From Azadirachta indica (taxonomy: Eukaryota > Streptophyta > Magnoliopsida > Sapindales > Meliaceae): a stretch of DNA of 64,000 nt. The notes under the pieces are model-generated. The model was not told the origin of the DNA. It ran no database searches and was given only the letters and a program-made list of their open reading frames with translations. The stretch is from NCBI GenBank assembly GCA_022749755.1, contig CM040442.1:8592457-8656456 (forward strand), written 5' to 3'. This document shows positions 1 through 10,640 of the stretch, one piece after another (positions within the stretch are counted from its first letter, which is position 1; each line of letters starts with the position of its first letter). The position numbers and the translations under genes were made by a program.

Positions 1-560
1 CGGTATGCAAAGCACAAGAATAAAGGTTTTATCTCCCTCTCAATTTGAATGAAGTAAAGGCATGAGATCCATCGCTTGATTAGCATTTTTTTTAAGAGAA
101 AGAGCGGGGCCTTACTTATTCTGTTCAAGAAGGATGAAAGACAGAGAAAGGAATCAGCGAGCTTTACGATCATAGAAATGGAGGGGCCGAGGCTAAAGTG
201 TCATTAGGTCGATGAGGGAACCCCGTAGGAAGGGGGACAACATGCCGAATTCACATAAAAAATCGCCAACATAAACACAAACAAAATATTGAATTGCGTA
301 TAGAAACAAAATGAACCACTTATATTCTCAGAGTTGAGGCATATGAAGAATGGCCTTTTGGTCCCTTTCATCCAATGGTTAGGACATCGTCTTTTCATAT
401 CGAAGAGACGGGTTCGATTCCTGAAGGGGATCGGTACTCATTTCTAGTTGCTTTCAGTTAGTGTTCATCGCTAAGTGATTGATTGCTATCTTGCTGGAAA
501 AGGTAGTGGCCTGGAAGCTTCCTTTCCTCCAGCAAGATGAGACACCACTTATCTCACTCT
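1..560. other. Nuclear insertion of mitochondrial DNA (NUMT)
   Basis: This end of the window is clearly richer in G+C than the A+T-rich sequence after about 600, and it contains a tRNA-Glu of plant mitochondrial type (361-431). No protein gene is recognisable. The sequence from 432 to 560 keeps the same composition (for example a direct repeat of the word CCAGCAAGATGAG-like text in both orientations around 490-540), so I place the right edge near 560. The left edge lies outside the window. It sits where the intron of receptor unit U0 should continue. The mitochondrial assignment rests on the tRNA and base composition; the rest is inference. Confidence 0.65.
361..431 (+). tRNA. trnE: tRNA-Glu (UUC) relic of mitochondrial type
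   Basis: A cloverleaf-like stretch starts GTCCCTTTCATCC and has an anticodon loop CTTTTCA with TTC in the middle, followed by the T-arm GGGTTCGATTCCTG. It closely resembles plant mitochondrial trnE, not chloroplast trnE. Several bases differ from the form I remember: CATCCAATGG where CGTCCAGTGG is usual, ATATCGAAGAGACG in the anticodon and variable region, and an extra G in the acceptor strand. These changes suggest a decayed, non-functional nuclear copy. Confidence 0.75.
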
Positions 561-599
561 TAGAATCTTAACATGCCTCAGGATAATACATTTTTATTA

Positions 600-790
600 C
601 TGCGAGATGTACTGGCAGCTGCATATCATTTCATTATATTAAAATAATTTTTCAAATGACAATGATAATGGTACCATTATATAAAGCATTGAACAATTAT
701 TTTAATGGTATTTATGGTAACTCAAACAATGGTTTATAGTAACGATCATTGGCTGTTGCAATAGTTGGTTGTGGCAGTCAAAACTAGGTG
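600..790. repeat. Member of a small inverted-repeat family
   Basis: The stretch with TGGTACCATTATATAAAGCATTG and TTTAATGGTATTTATGG resembles both hairpin elements at 13,700-14,216. It carries the same order of motifs: TGATAATGGTACCATTA, then AATGGTATTTATGG, then a segment rich in GGTTG and GGCAG. No coding potential is seen. It is probably an old non-autonomous (MITE-like) element lying in the intron of unit U0. Confidence 0.5.
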
Positions 791-799
791 GTGAAGTGC

Positions 800-1521
800 A
801 GGAGGTTTTGAAAAGTTATTTTTTTTAAAAAAAGTATAATTTATTTTTAACTTATTAATAAATAACAAAAATAAAATGTTCCTATTTTTATTTATGTTTC
901 GTTAAACGTGATTTGTTTATAATCAAAAGAGGTTTTTAAAATTAATTTTTTATTGTTATTATTATTATTATTTTGAGTTTTTTAAAATTATATTTTTTTT
1001 CTCTTTTAAATTTTTTAAATGGCTAATATAAAGTTCAACGTGCAAAAGTAACGCAAACTGGCACTTAAAAATTTTAAAAGAAAAATCAATTAAAACTACT
1101 TAAAATATTTTTTTTCTATTTTAAAAAACATTATAAAATGAACAAATCATTAAAAAATGTTATTTTAAAACCTTGTAATAATTAATTATAATAAATATCA
1201 AATAATTTATTTTTAAAATTTTAAGGCATACGCGTCATGTTTCTAAAGTATATGAAACTAAGGTAATTAATAAATCAACCAACCAGTCATTAGCAAAGTG
1301 GTAATATCACTGATCAAACTAATTAACCAGCCAGCCAACCAAATTATAAACAAAATAATACTAAAAATATAAATTTTTATAAAAATTAATATTACACGAT
1401 AACATTAATTGAACAAAAATGTAAAAATTAATAAAATTAATAAAAACAAGTCATATAAAAAATATAGCAATTTTACGATTAGATCAGTTTGTATTATCTC
1501 ATGATTTGTAACAAATCATAC
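800..1521 (-). repeat. R2 module: first-intron remnant of receptor unit U0
   Basis: This A+T-rich block matches, in the same order, 10,060-10,640, 16,960-18,006 and their copies at 27,470-28,040 and 34,690-35,725. Shared landmarks include TTTCTAAAGTATATGAAACTA, the CAACCAGTCAT segment and TATAAACAAAATAATACTAA. In each case except the 10 kb one it ends exactly at a splice-donor-like ACC boundary of a putative receptor first exon. I read it as the 5' part of the long first intron of a minus-strand receptor gene whose body lies left of the window or is lost. Confidence 0.55.
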
Positions 1522-1640
1522 CTGAAATTGCAGTTGTAGGCACAACTGTTTCCTGTTTCCTAACTTTTTTGCTTCCTGCTGCTTGCTTATTCTTGCGTTT
1601 TGTGGGAAAAAGTAATGTCTACAACGTGTTTAAAAGTCAG
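1522..1640 (-). pseudogene. Orphan first exon and upstream region of receptor unit U0
   Basis: On the minus strand the donor-like junction TTTCAG|GTATGATTT lies at 1,522/1,521. It corresponds to ACAATGACAG|GTATGATTA of unit U5 (45,930), but the ATG is replaced: the last exon bases read CAATTTCAG. No other ATG occurs in the following 100 bases of transcript sense. The flanking stretch about 1,612-1,690 (CAACGTGTTTAAAAGTCAG) recurs at 52,440 and in weaker form at 18,090, marking the start-proximal part of the unit. The unit therefore looks unable to start translation here. Confidence 0.45.
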
Positions 1641-2215
1641 ATCAAAAGTCAGCGTAGTCAATTTTGTTAATCCAAAAATTGTATTCTAAGTACCCCGCCG
1701 CCTTCCTGTATTGTCTTAGAAAGGATATATGTCACTTTTTTTTTTTATATATAATTAAGTATTATTTAAAAAAAATAATAAATAAATTAAACATGTCACT
1801 GTTCTGCAATTGTTAATTGTTTAATTTTTGGTATGATAAGTCTAACTTCTTCTTTTCCGATTACTTGATTTGGATTCCTTTTGGTCATTATCCACCAAAT
1901 CAAATAATAACTGCTTCAAATTGCATTATAATAAACATATTCCCCCACAGGAATATAAATAATTTCTAATAATAATAAAATAAGACTATCCTTGGACAAC
2001 ATATATTATTAAATAATAGGGAAAATTTTCATTTTAAACCTTTTTTTACTCGACTTTCAGAAATAACCGCCTTCAAACTCCGACGTAAACTTGCAAGAAT
2101 ATCACACCAAGTTTTGTCCGACTAAATTTAATGGGCTTTAGATCTAAAATATAAAGTAAACTCTTTCAAAACTCTGACGTAAGTAGGATTTGAGCTCTAA
2201 TGCTCTTATATAATT
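1641..2215. other. Intergenic spacer between U0 and U1
   Basis: There is no open frame of note. The whole stretch is nearly collinear with 52,470-53,015, the spacer in front of the U8 3' end (shared: CCCCGCCGCCTTCCTG, TTCCCCCACAGGAATATAAA, and AACTCCGACGTAAACTTGC). Units U1 and U8 thus share their downstream spacer as well as their genes. Confidence 0.6.
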
Positions 2216-2218
2216 ATC

Positions 2219-2661
2219 TCAAGAGATTTTTATCTGTTGATAATTACAAAAGATTGTAGAAAAGCAAGAAGACAATTGTTTATTCCAATAGAATTGAATA
2301 CGAAAGAAACCATGAACACAGATGAAACATAATATGACGAACAAAGCACACACATTAATAACAGTCATAAGTTTGTGCCAGGCGCTTATTACATATCCAT
2401 GATGAAAGCAGAATAAATCCACAAATAAAACAAAAGCACGAAGATTATTGCATGTAAAATACATGCCAAATAAAAATTCTTACAGCACAATTTTAACAAC
2501 ACAAAGTCTTCTTCGATTTTCTCTGACTAATTCATGGAGGTTCTGCAACTTGTCATCCAATCCATGGTTTGAGTGAAGAATGAACACATCATCACTATTT
2601 CCAGCCAAGTCCCCCTTAGCTGCTACTAGCCATGTCCGAGGTGGCGATCACCATTTTACTC
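2219..2661 (-). terminator. Last exon, 3'UTR and polyadenylation signal of U1
   Basis: Reading on the minus strand, an acceptor-like AACAAG precedes position 2,661. The frame set by the upstream donor then runs to a stop after about 14 codons (R-S-K-M-V-I-A-T-S-D-M-A-S-S-S). A second open frame just beyond it encodes DDVFILHSNHGLDD and ends LCVVKIVL. An AATAAA signal lies at 2,284-2,279 (minus sense), followed by T-rich sequence. The same arrangement is at 53,022-53,464. The 81-codon frame at 2,219-2,464 has a near-identical partner at 53,022-53,267, but it lies in what should be 3'UTR and is probably not a gene. Confidence 0.5.
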
Positions 2662-2803
2662 CTTGTTACATTTAAGTTAAAAATGAATATAATTTACCGG
2701 TAAAATGGAAAAAATGTTCATACAGAAGTAACTTCATTCATGCAATATGATTGAAGGCATATATTTATGCTAATCAAGCAAAACCTTGAAGTCTGTAAAA
2801 TAT

Positions 2804-5800
2804 TTAAGTGTAAGCAAAAGCGTACCTGGAAGTCAATTTTTCTGGTGGAGGTTCTTTAATCAAAGTCTTTTCCAGGAAGGGTGCAGAAGGGTCTGAGTTA
2901 CGCTTCAGATTTTCTAACCAAGACTCATCTCCTCTAATTTCATTCAAACTTGGCGGATCTATCAAATTTTGTTCACCATCAAGCTGCAACGGGATGGGAA
3001 ACTTCTGCAGTTGAGGGCAATTCCAAATCCCAATTTCTTCCATGGACGAACTCTTTCCATCACCATTGTACACGAACCGTAACTCAGGTAGGTTAAGCAG
3101 TGTTAGCTTCTGTAGACTCGGCCAGTATATACAATAAGAATACATCATACTACTATCTTCCTCAATTAACTTCACCAAATTTCCACAATGTGCTATAACA
3201 ATCTCTTCAAGGTTTTTGAGCTTATGAATAACAGAAATTATGAAGAGATGCTTTAAGCTCATACAGTAAGAGACTTCCAAAAATTTCAAGTTCGAAAGCT
3301 TTGGTGTTGTCAACTGAGTTACATTACCACAGTCCATTAGCAGCAATTCTGATGTATTGTGTGGAAGGCAATTTTGACCATCAGGGAACTCCTTTATGAA
3401 AGCTAAGCTATTGTTTCTCAATTCGCCTTGATACAAGCCGCCAACACAAAATTTGAAACTACTAAGCCGACGCCAATGCCAAGAAGCGATGTAGGAATTA
3501 TAAAGCTGTAAGCTAGCGAAAGTAACCTGAAGAACACTCAAACATTCAAGGTTTTGGACATCGTCTATCCATGCTGCACTGCCATCTTGCATTGGAAGCC
3601 CCCGTCTCCCAAAATAGACACATCCAATCGTCAAAAGTTGTTGTAAATAGTTGAATTTGGCTACAAGATCAGCAGGCAAAATTCTTACTTCAGTTCGAAG
3701 TAGGTTCAGGCGTAGGAGCTTAGTCAAGTGATTCATCCCAGGAGGCAATTTTGCTATAGGGCAATCAGAAACGTCTAGAACCATCAGTTGCCTAAGACCT
3801 GATAACGATGGTAATTCTGTTATAGGACAACTAGAGACATTCAGAACCATCAGTGACACAAGCTTTGTTAAGGACGGCAATTCTGCTATAAGGCAACCGG
3901 AAATGTCCAGAACCATTAGTGCTTCGAGCTCAGATAACAGTGCCAAATTTCTCACCCGAGTTCCAGATAGTTTCAGGCACAAGAGTTTAGTTAAGCAATT
4001 CTTTCCAACCGGTAATTCTTCTACAGAGGTATTGGAAATATCCAAAGCCATCAGTTCTTGAAGCTCCGATAGCAACGGAAGATAAGTCAAGCGACTGCAG
4101 TTCGTAGAAGTAAAATATTCAAGTACTTTAAACAGGAGAGGGATTCTGGCTCAAGACGCACCCCCGTATCTGATAGGTCAAGAATTTTCAGGTTCGGAAA
4201 ATTGTTGAAGAAGTCACGATCAAGTTGAATGTCAAGGGGGTTGCCTTGTAGAAGCAATTTTGATAACTTGTTGTAAACAGACGACGGTAACGGCAACTCT
4301 CTGAGGTTATTGCTCATCAATGAGACTCTCTCAATATTTTCAGACAAATCTGTCCATGCAAACTTTTCGATTCTACAGCCAGGATTAGTGAAAAATCGAG
4401 GATTTCGTTTCTCCGATTTGACAACGATATCCCATACAATAGGATGCATCTTAACTATTTCTTCCCCATTCTCGTAAGATATACTCTCCAAAAGAGAAGC
4501 ACCTTTGAGCTCCTCCAAAATCTCCTTTGCTTCTCCCAACTTTTCGTCTATGCCTTCTACTTCACGTAATAAACCTTCGGCCATCCAATTATTCATCAGC
4601 TCCATTGCCGCGAAAGCATGATTTCTTGGATACATTATACAATGAAGAAGGCATTCTTTGGCGCAACCGTAACTACTATGCTTCAATTGTTCATAGGTAA
4701 GCTCCAAATCTTAAATGATCTTCTTTTCAATGTATTTCAAGTTGCTAAATGCAGCAAATTCCATCTTCAAACTTCTTTCAGTTAAGACCACATGATCATA
4801 CTGAAAATATTTCTTTAGCAACTTCGCAACTGCTACAATTGCCAGTGGGAGGCCACCACATTCCTTCGCCAACTTCTTCAAAGTAAATTGCATTTCTTCT
4901 GTTAAGAGGAATCCCGTAATACCGATTTCATCATTTAGAAATTCATAGGCTTCATCTTCGGATAATGGCTTCAATGCAATTTTGTCATCACACTTCATAT
5001 CAAAGCACACTGCGAAAGATCGAGAAGTTATTACTATCAATATGCGGTCGACTTGAAATCCAATTTTTCCAAGAGAAATGGCTTTCCTCATATTATCCAA
5101 AACTAACAAAATATTTTTCTTCGTCCGCAAGGCCGCCTTCAACTCTATGGCGTTATCCTGAACGCTACCGTTATTTGGAAGTTTCAGATCAATTTGCTTC
5201 GCTACTTCCATCTGTAGCTTTAGAAGATCATCTCCGTTTGAAACTTCCAGCCAAATAAAAGTAACGGAAGTTTCTGAATTCTTTAATGCCTCATATGCAT
5301 ATCTGAGCACGTGAGTCTTACCTACACCACAAGGTCCATAGACACCAATTATTCCGAAATTCCGCCTTATCTGGCGCTCAATCCTTTCAACAACTTTATG
5401 TGCCTGTTCTCCCACCTAACGTGCGTAGTCTCCCCCAAATACCTCCGCCATATTAAAGTCAATTCCTTGACTTCGAAGCTCCTGTGTTAATGTTTGTACT
5501 CTTCTCTTAACATCTGAACCATATTTTCCAACCAGGTAGCTTCTTCGATAATCTGCTAAACACCAACAGAAGCCAAAGCAATCCCAAGTTTCTATATCGC
5601 CACTTCGATTAATAATCTCAATTGCTTCCTCAGCATCTTTAATCAAGCCAGCCCTTCTCTCATTTATTTTAATAGTTTCTTTTCTAAATGCATCCCAAAC
5701 AGAAACCCCCCCAATCTTTCTTTGTAAAATCTGAATTATATTTTCTAAGATCTGCAATTCTGGTTGAAGGTTTACGTCTTCGTCCGGCTTTAGATACTTT

Positions 5801-5891
5801 GTGCATTGGTTAAAAGCTGTGCGTACAAAGGGTGTCGCAATTGCCGTTACTAACCCAAGTACGCCTGTAACAATAGCTACAATTTCTCCGG
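2804..5891 (-). pseudogene. CC-NB-ARC-LRR receptor pseudogene (unit U1)
   Basis: This is a nearly full-length paralogue of the U8 gene. In order it has a coiled coil ending in CFGFCWCLADYRRSYLVGKY, a P-loop GVYGPCGVGKT, kinase-2 LLVLDNM, RNBS-B VITSRSF, GLPL as CGGLPLAIVAVA, RNBS-D CAKECLLHCIMYPRNH, an MHD-position motif MHPIVWD, LRRs, and the C-terminus LTSRYAFAYT. Three lesions break it. A TAG at 5,416-5,418 replaces a Leu/Phe codon just before VGEQAH. A TAA near 4,708-4,710 replaces the CAA (Gln) of KKIIQDLEL in U8. One base is deleted near 4,100, early in the LRR. Each side of every lesion still aligns with U8, so these are recent. The LRR has about two more repeats than U8 (the extra block around VEELPVGKNCLTKLLCLKL). 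The main exon starts after the acceptor TTTCTGGCAG at 5,891; no in-frame ATG exists between an upstream stop and the coiled coil. Confidence 0.9.
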
Positions 5892-7864
5892 CTGCCAGAA
5901 ATAATTTAAACAATGAATCAATTACCAATGTATACTGTGCGGGAGAGGGTGGGGAAAAAAATTGCTATATGTGCCACATTTTTCAATTAATTATGAAACA
6001 GATGGTGTTGGAGATAGATAGATAGACAGTCATTCTCTGAGTAAGGAAAACAATATGAAAAAATTTATAAAATAATAATAAAAAAAGAGTAAGCATTTGT
6101 ATTTTTTTTCTTTTAATGAATATTGTTTTTGAGGATAATGTGTTTAAGTCTCTGCGATTTTGGAGAGAAGCGAAATATCCCCGAATTTTTTGGCCTAGAT
6201 ACTCCTAACTTTTAAAAAAATATTGAAATACTCCCAAACTTTAAAACAATGTTGAAATACCCCTTAAGACACTATTCTATACACTATTTGGATATAAATT
6301 AACTATTTTATCTCTCAACTATTAAAAAATATATAAAATAATTTAATTCTCTTTATTTTTACTGTATAATAGCCAATATAATTTTATTATAATATTTAAA
6401 TTTAAAAATTATAATAATATTTTGACCCTTAATTTTTTTAAATTTGTGGTTAATTTTTTAACAATATTAGCTATACATAATTTTAAAATTAATCATTTTA
6501 TTAAAATAATCTATTTTAAAAATTATGTAAAATTAATATTGTCAAAACCCACTGTCAATTTTCTACAATAATAGTAAAAAAATTTTTTTTTTACAACTTT
6601 TTTACAACTAAAAAAAATTTATAGTTAATGTTGTTAAAATTTACTTACAATTAATGCCGTAAAAAATTAATAGTTAGGAAGAGTTTTTACAATATTAATT
6701 ATACATAATTTTTTAAAATAGACCATTTTAATAAAATAATCAATTTTAAAAATTATGTATGACTATATTGTTAAAAATTAATAACATATTTGAAAGAAAA
6801 ATAATTAAGAATCAAAATATTATTATAATTTTTAAATTTAAATACTATAACAAAATTATATTAGTTATTACAAAGTAAAAATAAGGACAATTAAACTATT
6901 TTATATGTTTTCCAATATTTGAGTAGTAAAATAGTCAACTTTTATTTAGAATAGTATCTTGAGAGAATTGGAACATTATTTTAAAAGTCAGAAAATATCT
7001 AAACATTTTTTTAGAAGTCAAGGGTATTTCCTTTTTTCCCAAAACCCAAGGTATTTCCCAAAATCCAAGGGGGTAACACATATTATCGCTTGTTTTTACA
7101 AAATGTCAATAACTCTAACCTTTCGAAAAAAAATAAAAAAATATTATTTTACACCTTAAAATAATGTTCTTATTTTTTCTATGTAAAATTAATGAGCATG
7201 ACTTTTTTATGGCTAAAAGAGTCATTTTTTGCCTTTGATTAATGTAAAAAACAAAAAAAAAAAGTTTTTTTATGAATAAAATAAAGATAGCAAGTCAAAT
7301 TTTTAATTTTTTAAAAAAAATTATATGATCTAAAATATTTTTATTTTATTTTTCACATACTTAACATCTTCTAACTAGGTGTATATGTGCGTTTCTTAAA
7401 TTTGAGGGCATATATTTGTCCCACTTTACCAAGCCATATTTGTCTATATATTTTGGTCAAATATTATAATTTTAAACTCAACATCATTTTATTATAAAAT
7501 TATTTAATTATAAGTTAATAGAACAATGTTATTCCATTATAAATTCAACATGATCTTATTATAACTATATTTATTATCTTTGTTATATTCCTATAGCTAA
7601 CGAAGACAAATTTTCATACAAATTTTCTTATATTTTATTATCTATCTTAATTTACAATTTGTTTTATGCTTGACACCATTGTTTATACTAGTAATATTTA
7701 TTTTTGATAACTGAAAATTTTGTTATACGAGAAATAGCTATTGATGCAATTATATTTTCATTTTTTACTTTTATTCTAATTTATAATGAAACAGTGACTA
7801 CCAAACTAAAATTTAAAAAACAATAAAAAAACACAATAGTAATTAATATAAATTTACTCTAACA
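5892..7864 (-). other. First intron of U1, acceptor-proximal part
   Basis: The sequence is A+T-rich without credible open frames. Near the acceptor, 5,935-5,960 carries the G-rich plus-strand tract GGGAGAGGGTGGGG, read as a C/T-rich tract on the transcript. It recurs just before the same acceptor at 23,445, 37,665 (inverted), 47,637 and 56,618. Between about 6,590 and 6,960 it resembles 48,770-51,620 in unit U7, where a Copia element splits it. Shared words include ATAATTAAGAATCAAAATATTATTAT-like text, so this is an ancestral part of the intron. Plus-strand copies of TTTAAAAAACATTG-like A/T runs have no further meaning that I can see. Confidence 0.5.
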
Positions 7865-8475
7865 ACAATAATTATTGATGTATATGAACATACTATTTTA
7901 CTTTTTTTTCATCGAAACAGACATTTGCAATTAATAAATCAGGTATTTATCTATAGTTAGAAATATATGAACTAGTTATTGTCAAAAATCTTAAGGACTA
8001 AAATATTTTAACCTCTAACAAACATTAATTAACTATAAAATCATTATTTGACTTCTAGAACTAATGAAGAATAGTAACTTCTTTTCTCTTATTTTTCTTC
8101 CCTAACTAATCAAACCTCACTTTAAATTTTAGTAGCTAAGATCCAATAATATTGTCACGCTAAATCATTGCCTAAACTCTCATCATTTTGTATACATTTG
8201 AACCGTCAAAAAACAAAGCCTTATATGAATAGCAATATTTTGAAATGGGTTTCAAATGCAAAAGGTTAAGCAATTAAATCAAGTTGAGGATTGACTATGA
8301 TAACACACCTAAAAAACTTACTCACATTAGGCGAGATATTTTACGCTCACTAAATGTAAAGGAAAAGTATCCTACATTTAGATAGAAAGAGTCCTAACCA
8401 AGGTAAGACACTAAGACTTGAACCTACTCCCTCAAGAGAGTGGATTTCTTACTACCTAACCACTTAGCTCTGAAA
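7865..8475. repeat. R1 repeat module in the U1 first intron
   Basis: It matches 16,310-16,890, 34,045-34,620 and, for its first half, 51,790-52,080. Shared landmarks are TTATTTGACTT followed by AACTAATGAA, CAAACCTCACTTTAAAT, and then a segment with AAGGTAA, TTGAACCTACTCCCT and CTACCTAACCACTTA. The four copies sit at equivalent places in receptor introns. It could be an old inserted element, perhaps LTR-derived, or simply ancestral intron sequence. No terminal repeats or target duplications were recognised. Confidence 0.55.
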
Positions 8476-8479
8476 TGCT

Positions 8480-9580
8480 AAAATGCAACCCAAGAGAGGG
8501 GATGAATTGGGTTTCCAAAAATAAATACAAGAAAATCAAACTTTTTCAACATAACCACAATATACCAATATGCAAAAAATAAAGGATAAGAGAGTGACAA
8601 GATGAAGCACACCAAATTTATAGTGTTTCAACACAACCTCGCCTACATTCACTCCTTCAAGTTCACCTTAAAGACTTCACTATGAATAAGCCTTGAGTAC
8701 CAAAGACTTCAAATACATCAAAAAAGATATTTTGGCCCTCCTTCAAACCTTACAAGTGATTTCACTCCCCCTAATCAGTCAATCTCACATAATTCCAAGT
8801 GAAAGTCCCACTTCTTTCACTCAATTTAAAGTAGTACAAGAATAACACAAAGTTTTACACCTTCAAATGATTGTAAATGAGAACACAAAATGTGTATAAT
8901 GGTGGATTTGTAATGTGTAAGCTCAAGATATAATTTTGAAGTTAAAGAATGTTTGTAAGCTCTTAAGATTTAGATAAAATGCTCAAAATTTTGCTTCAAG
9001 ATGTGAAATGACTTAATATATAGCTAGGCTCAAAAAACTAGCTATTAAACACATTAAAGTTCAAAAGCAAATCAATTCAGTCAACTATTAGGGTAGATTG
9101 GTTTATCAATTTAATGGATAAAATATCCAATATTTCGATAAACTGAAATAAATTTTTCGGTTAACCAAATAGTTTAGATTGGTCTATTGAATGTTTCAAT
9201 TCGGTTGATTGAATTGAAACACCATTCTGTCTCAACTATGTTTTTTTTGGTTCAAGTGAATCAATTTGGTTTGGTCAGTAAATCAATTTGGTTCAAGAGA
9301 CCCGGTTCACTATAGTGAACTAGTTTTCTGAAAAGTTTGCAGTTTAGTCCTATTTTCAGCTTTCAAAGTCTTGCAATTTGGTCCCCTTTTTTAGTTCACA
9401 AAAGTTTGCACTTTGCTCAGGCTTTTTAGTTTTAAAAAGTTACATTTTTGGTCCATAAAAGAAATTTTAAAGTAATAAGTTTCGGCAATCCAAAATATTT
9501 TAAAGTAATAAATTTGGGCAAATCAAATTTTTTATAAACATATTTGTTTAGGAAAATATAAGCTTACACAATTACTACAA
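8480..9580. repeat. Dispersed repeat crossed by the duplication breakpoint
   Basis: This stretch (starting ATGCAACCCAAGAGAGGGG, then ACACAACCTCGCCTACATTC) resembles the non-coding ends of plant retroelements. Its right part contains GGTTCACTATAGTGAACTAG and a series of short lines on the theme TTTGGTCC / TTTAGTCC. Only the right part, from 9,211, is repeated at 26,604-26,940. So the left end of the 17.4 kb duplication lies inside this element. I could not assign it to a family. Confidence 0.4.
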
Positions 9581-10059
9581 ACATAAATACACACGAGCAT
9601 ACATAAAGAGACATGCAATGAATACCCCAAACTTCTGTCTTAATTATTCAACTTCTCTTGTTTGTGCATGTCTTCCTTTTTCATTGAGATATATTTTGTA
9701 ATAATAAAAATATGAGTTTGTGTGACATTAAGGTCAACAAATTTTGAGTCATATTTTATTTTATTTATATGTTTATTTTTATGAGAACAAATAATAATAA
9801 TAAATGTATGTTTTAATATGCATTTAAATTTGTTTAGACTTTAATTGGATTCAAATCTACTCTTATTTCTAATAAAAAAGCAAATTTTATTTGGGTTTAA
9901 GAAGGCACACGATATTTTTTAAATTTTAGGGGTATATATGAGACATTTGTAAAGATTTTGCACTAGTGTCAAGTGAGCCATATCTCAAGCAAAACATTAA
10001 GCATTGCGAAATAGAAAGCAAGAATAAAACCATCCATATACTGTAATTACACTCTTACC

Positions 10060-10640
10060 TAGTAGAAATAAATTATAGCAAGATAATATTTAAAGCATGA
10101 TAAACATCCTTGTACTTTAGAAAATATACAAAAATTTCCTAATATAAAATTATTATCATTTTGATTAAAAATTATAAATTTATTTTCAACTTATAACAAG
10201 TGACGAAAATAAAATATTCCTATTTCTATTTATGTTTGGTTAAACAGGACTTGTTTACAGGTCAAAAGAATTTTTAGAAATTGAGTTTTTTTTAATCTTT
10301 TTAAAGGATTAATATAAAGTTCTACTTGGAAAAATAACACAAGAATTAAACCAATGTAAAACTTAAAAGAAAAGTCATCAATTAAAACTATTTAAAATAT
10401 TTTTGTTTCTATTTTAAAAGGTTACAAAAATATATAAATAATTAGATAAAGTTATTTTAAAAACTTGTGACAATTAATCATAATAAATATTTTAAAGTTT
10501 AAGGCATATGTGTCATGTTTCTAAAGTATATGAAACTAAAGGAATAAATTAGCCAATCAGTCACTTTCAAAGTAATAATGTTAATGATCAAATTAATTAA
10601 CCAGCTGCAGCCAACCAAATTATAAACAAAATAATACTCT
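10060..10640 (-). repeat. R2 module in the U1 first intron
   Basis: It is collinear with 800-1,400 and 17,200-17,880: TTAAACACGACTTG-like, TATAAAGTTC, TTTCTAAAGTATATGAAACTA, CCAACCAAATTATAAACAAAATAATACT. In the other copies R2 runs straight on to a first exon. Here 1.5 kb of other sequence (10,641-12,164) separates them, so that part is probably a later insertion into the intron. Confidence 0.5.

Noticed and set aside
204..398. Small minus-strand frame overlapping the tRNA relic
   Set aside because: It lies in mitochondrial-type DNA, crosses the tRNA and resembles no protein I know.
361..431. A working nuclear tRNA-Glu gene
   Set aside because: Mismatches in the acceptor and D-arm, organellar sequence type and NUMT context argue for a relic.
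2219..2464. Frame of 81 codons with a near-identical partner at 53,022-53,267
   Set aside because: Both lie beyond the receptor stop in what looks like 3'UTR with an AATAAA inside. Similarity is explained by recent duplication, and differences are not concentrated at silent sites.
2804..5891. TIR or integrated decoy domain in the receptors
   Set aside because: No TIR motifs or foreign domains are present between CC, NB-ARC and LRR or at the C-terminus.
5416..5928. U1 starting at a TTG or GTG codon as a separate short protein
   Set aside because: Plant nuclear genes rarely start that way. The sequence before 5,891 is intron-like, and the frame continues past the TAG in register with U8.
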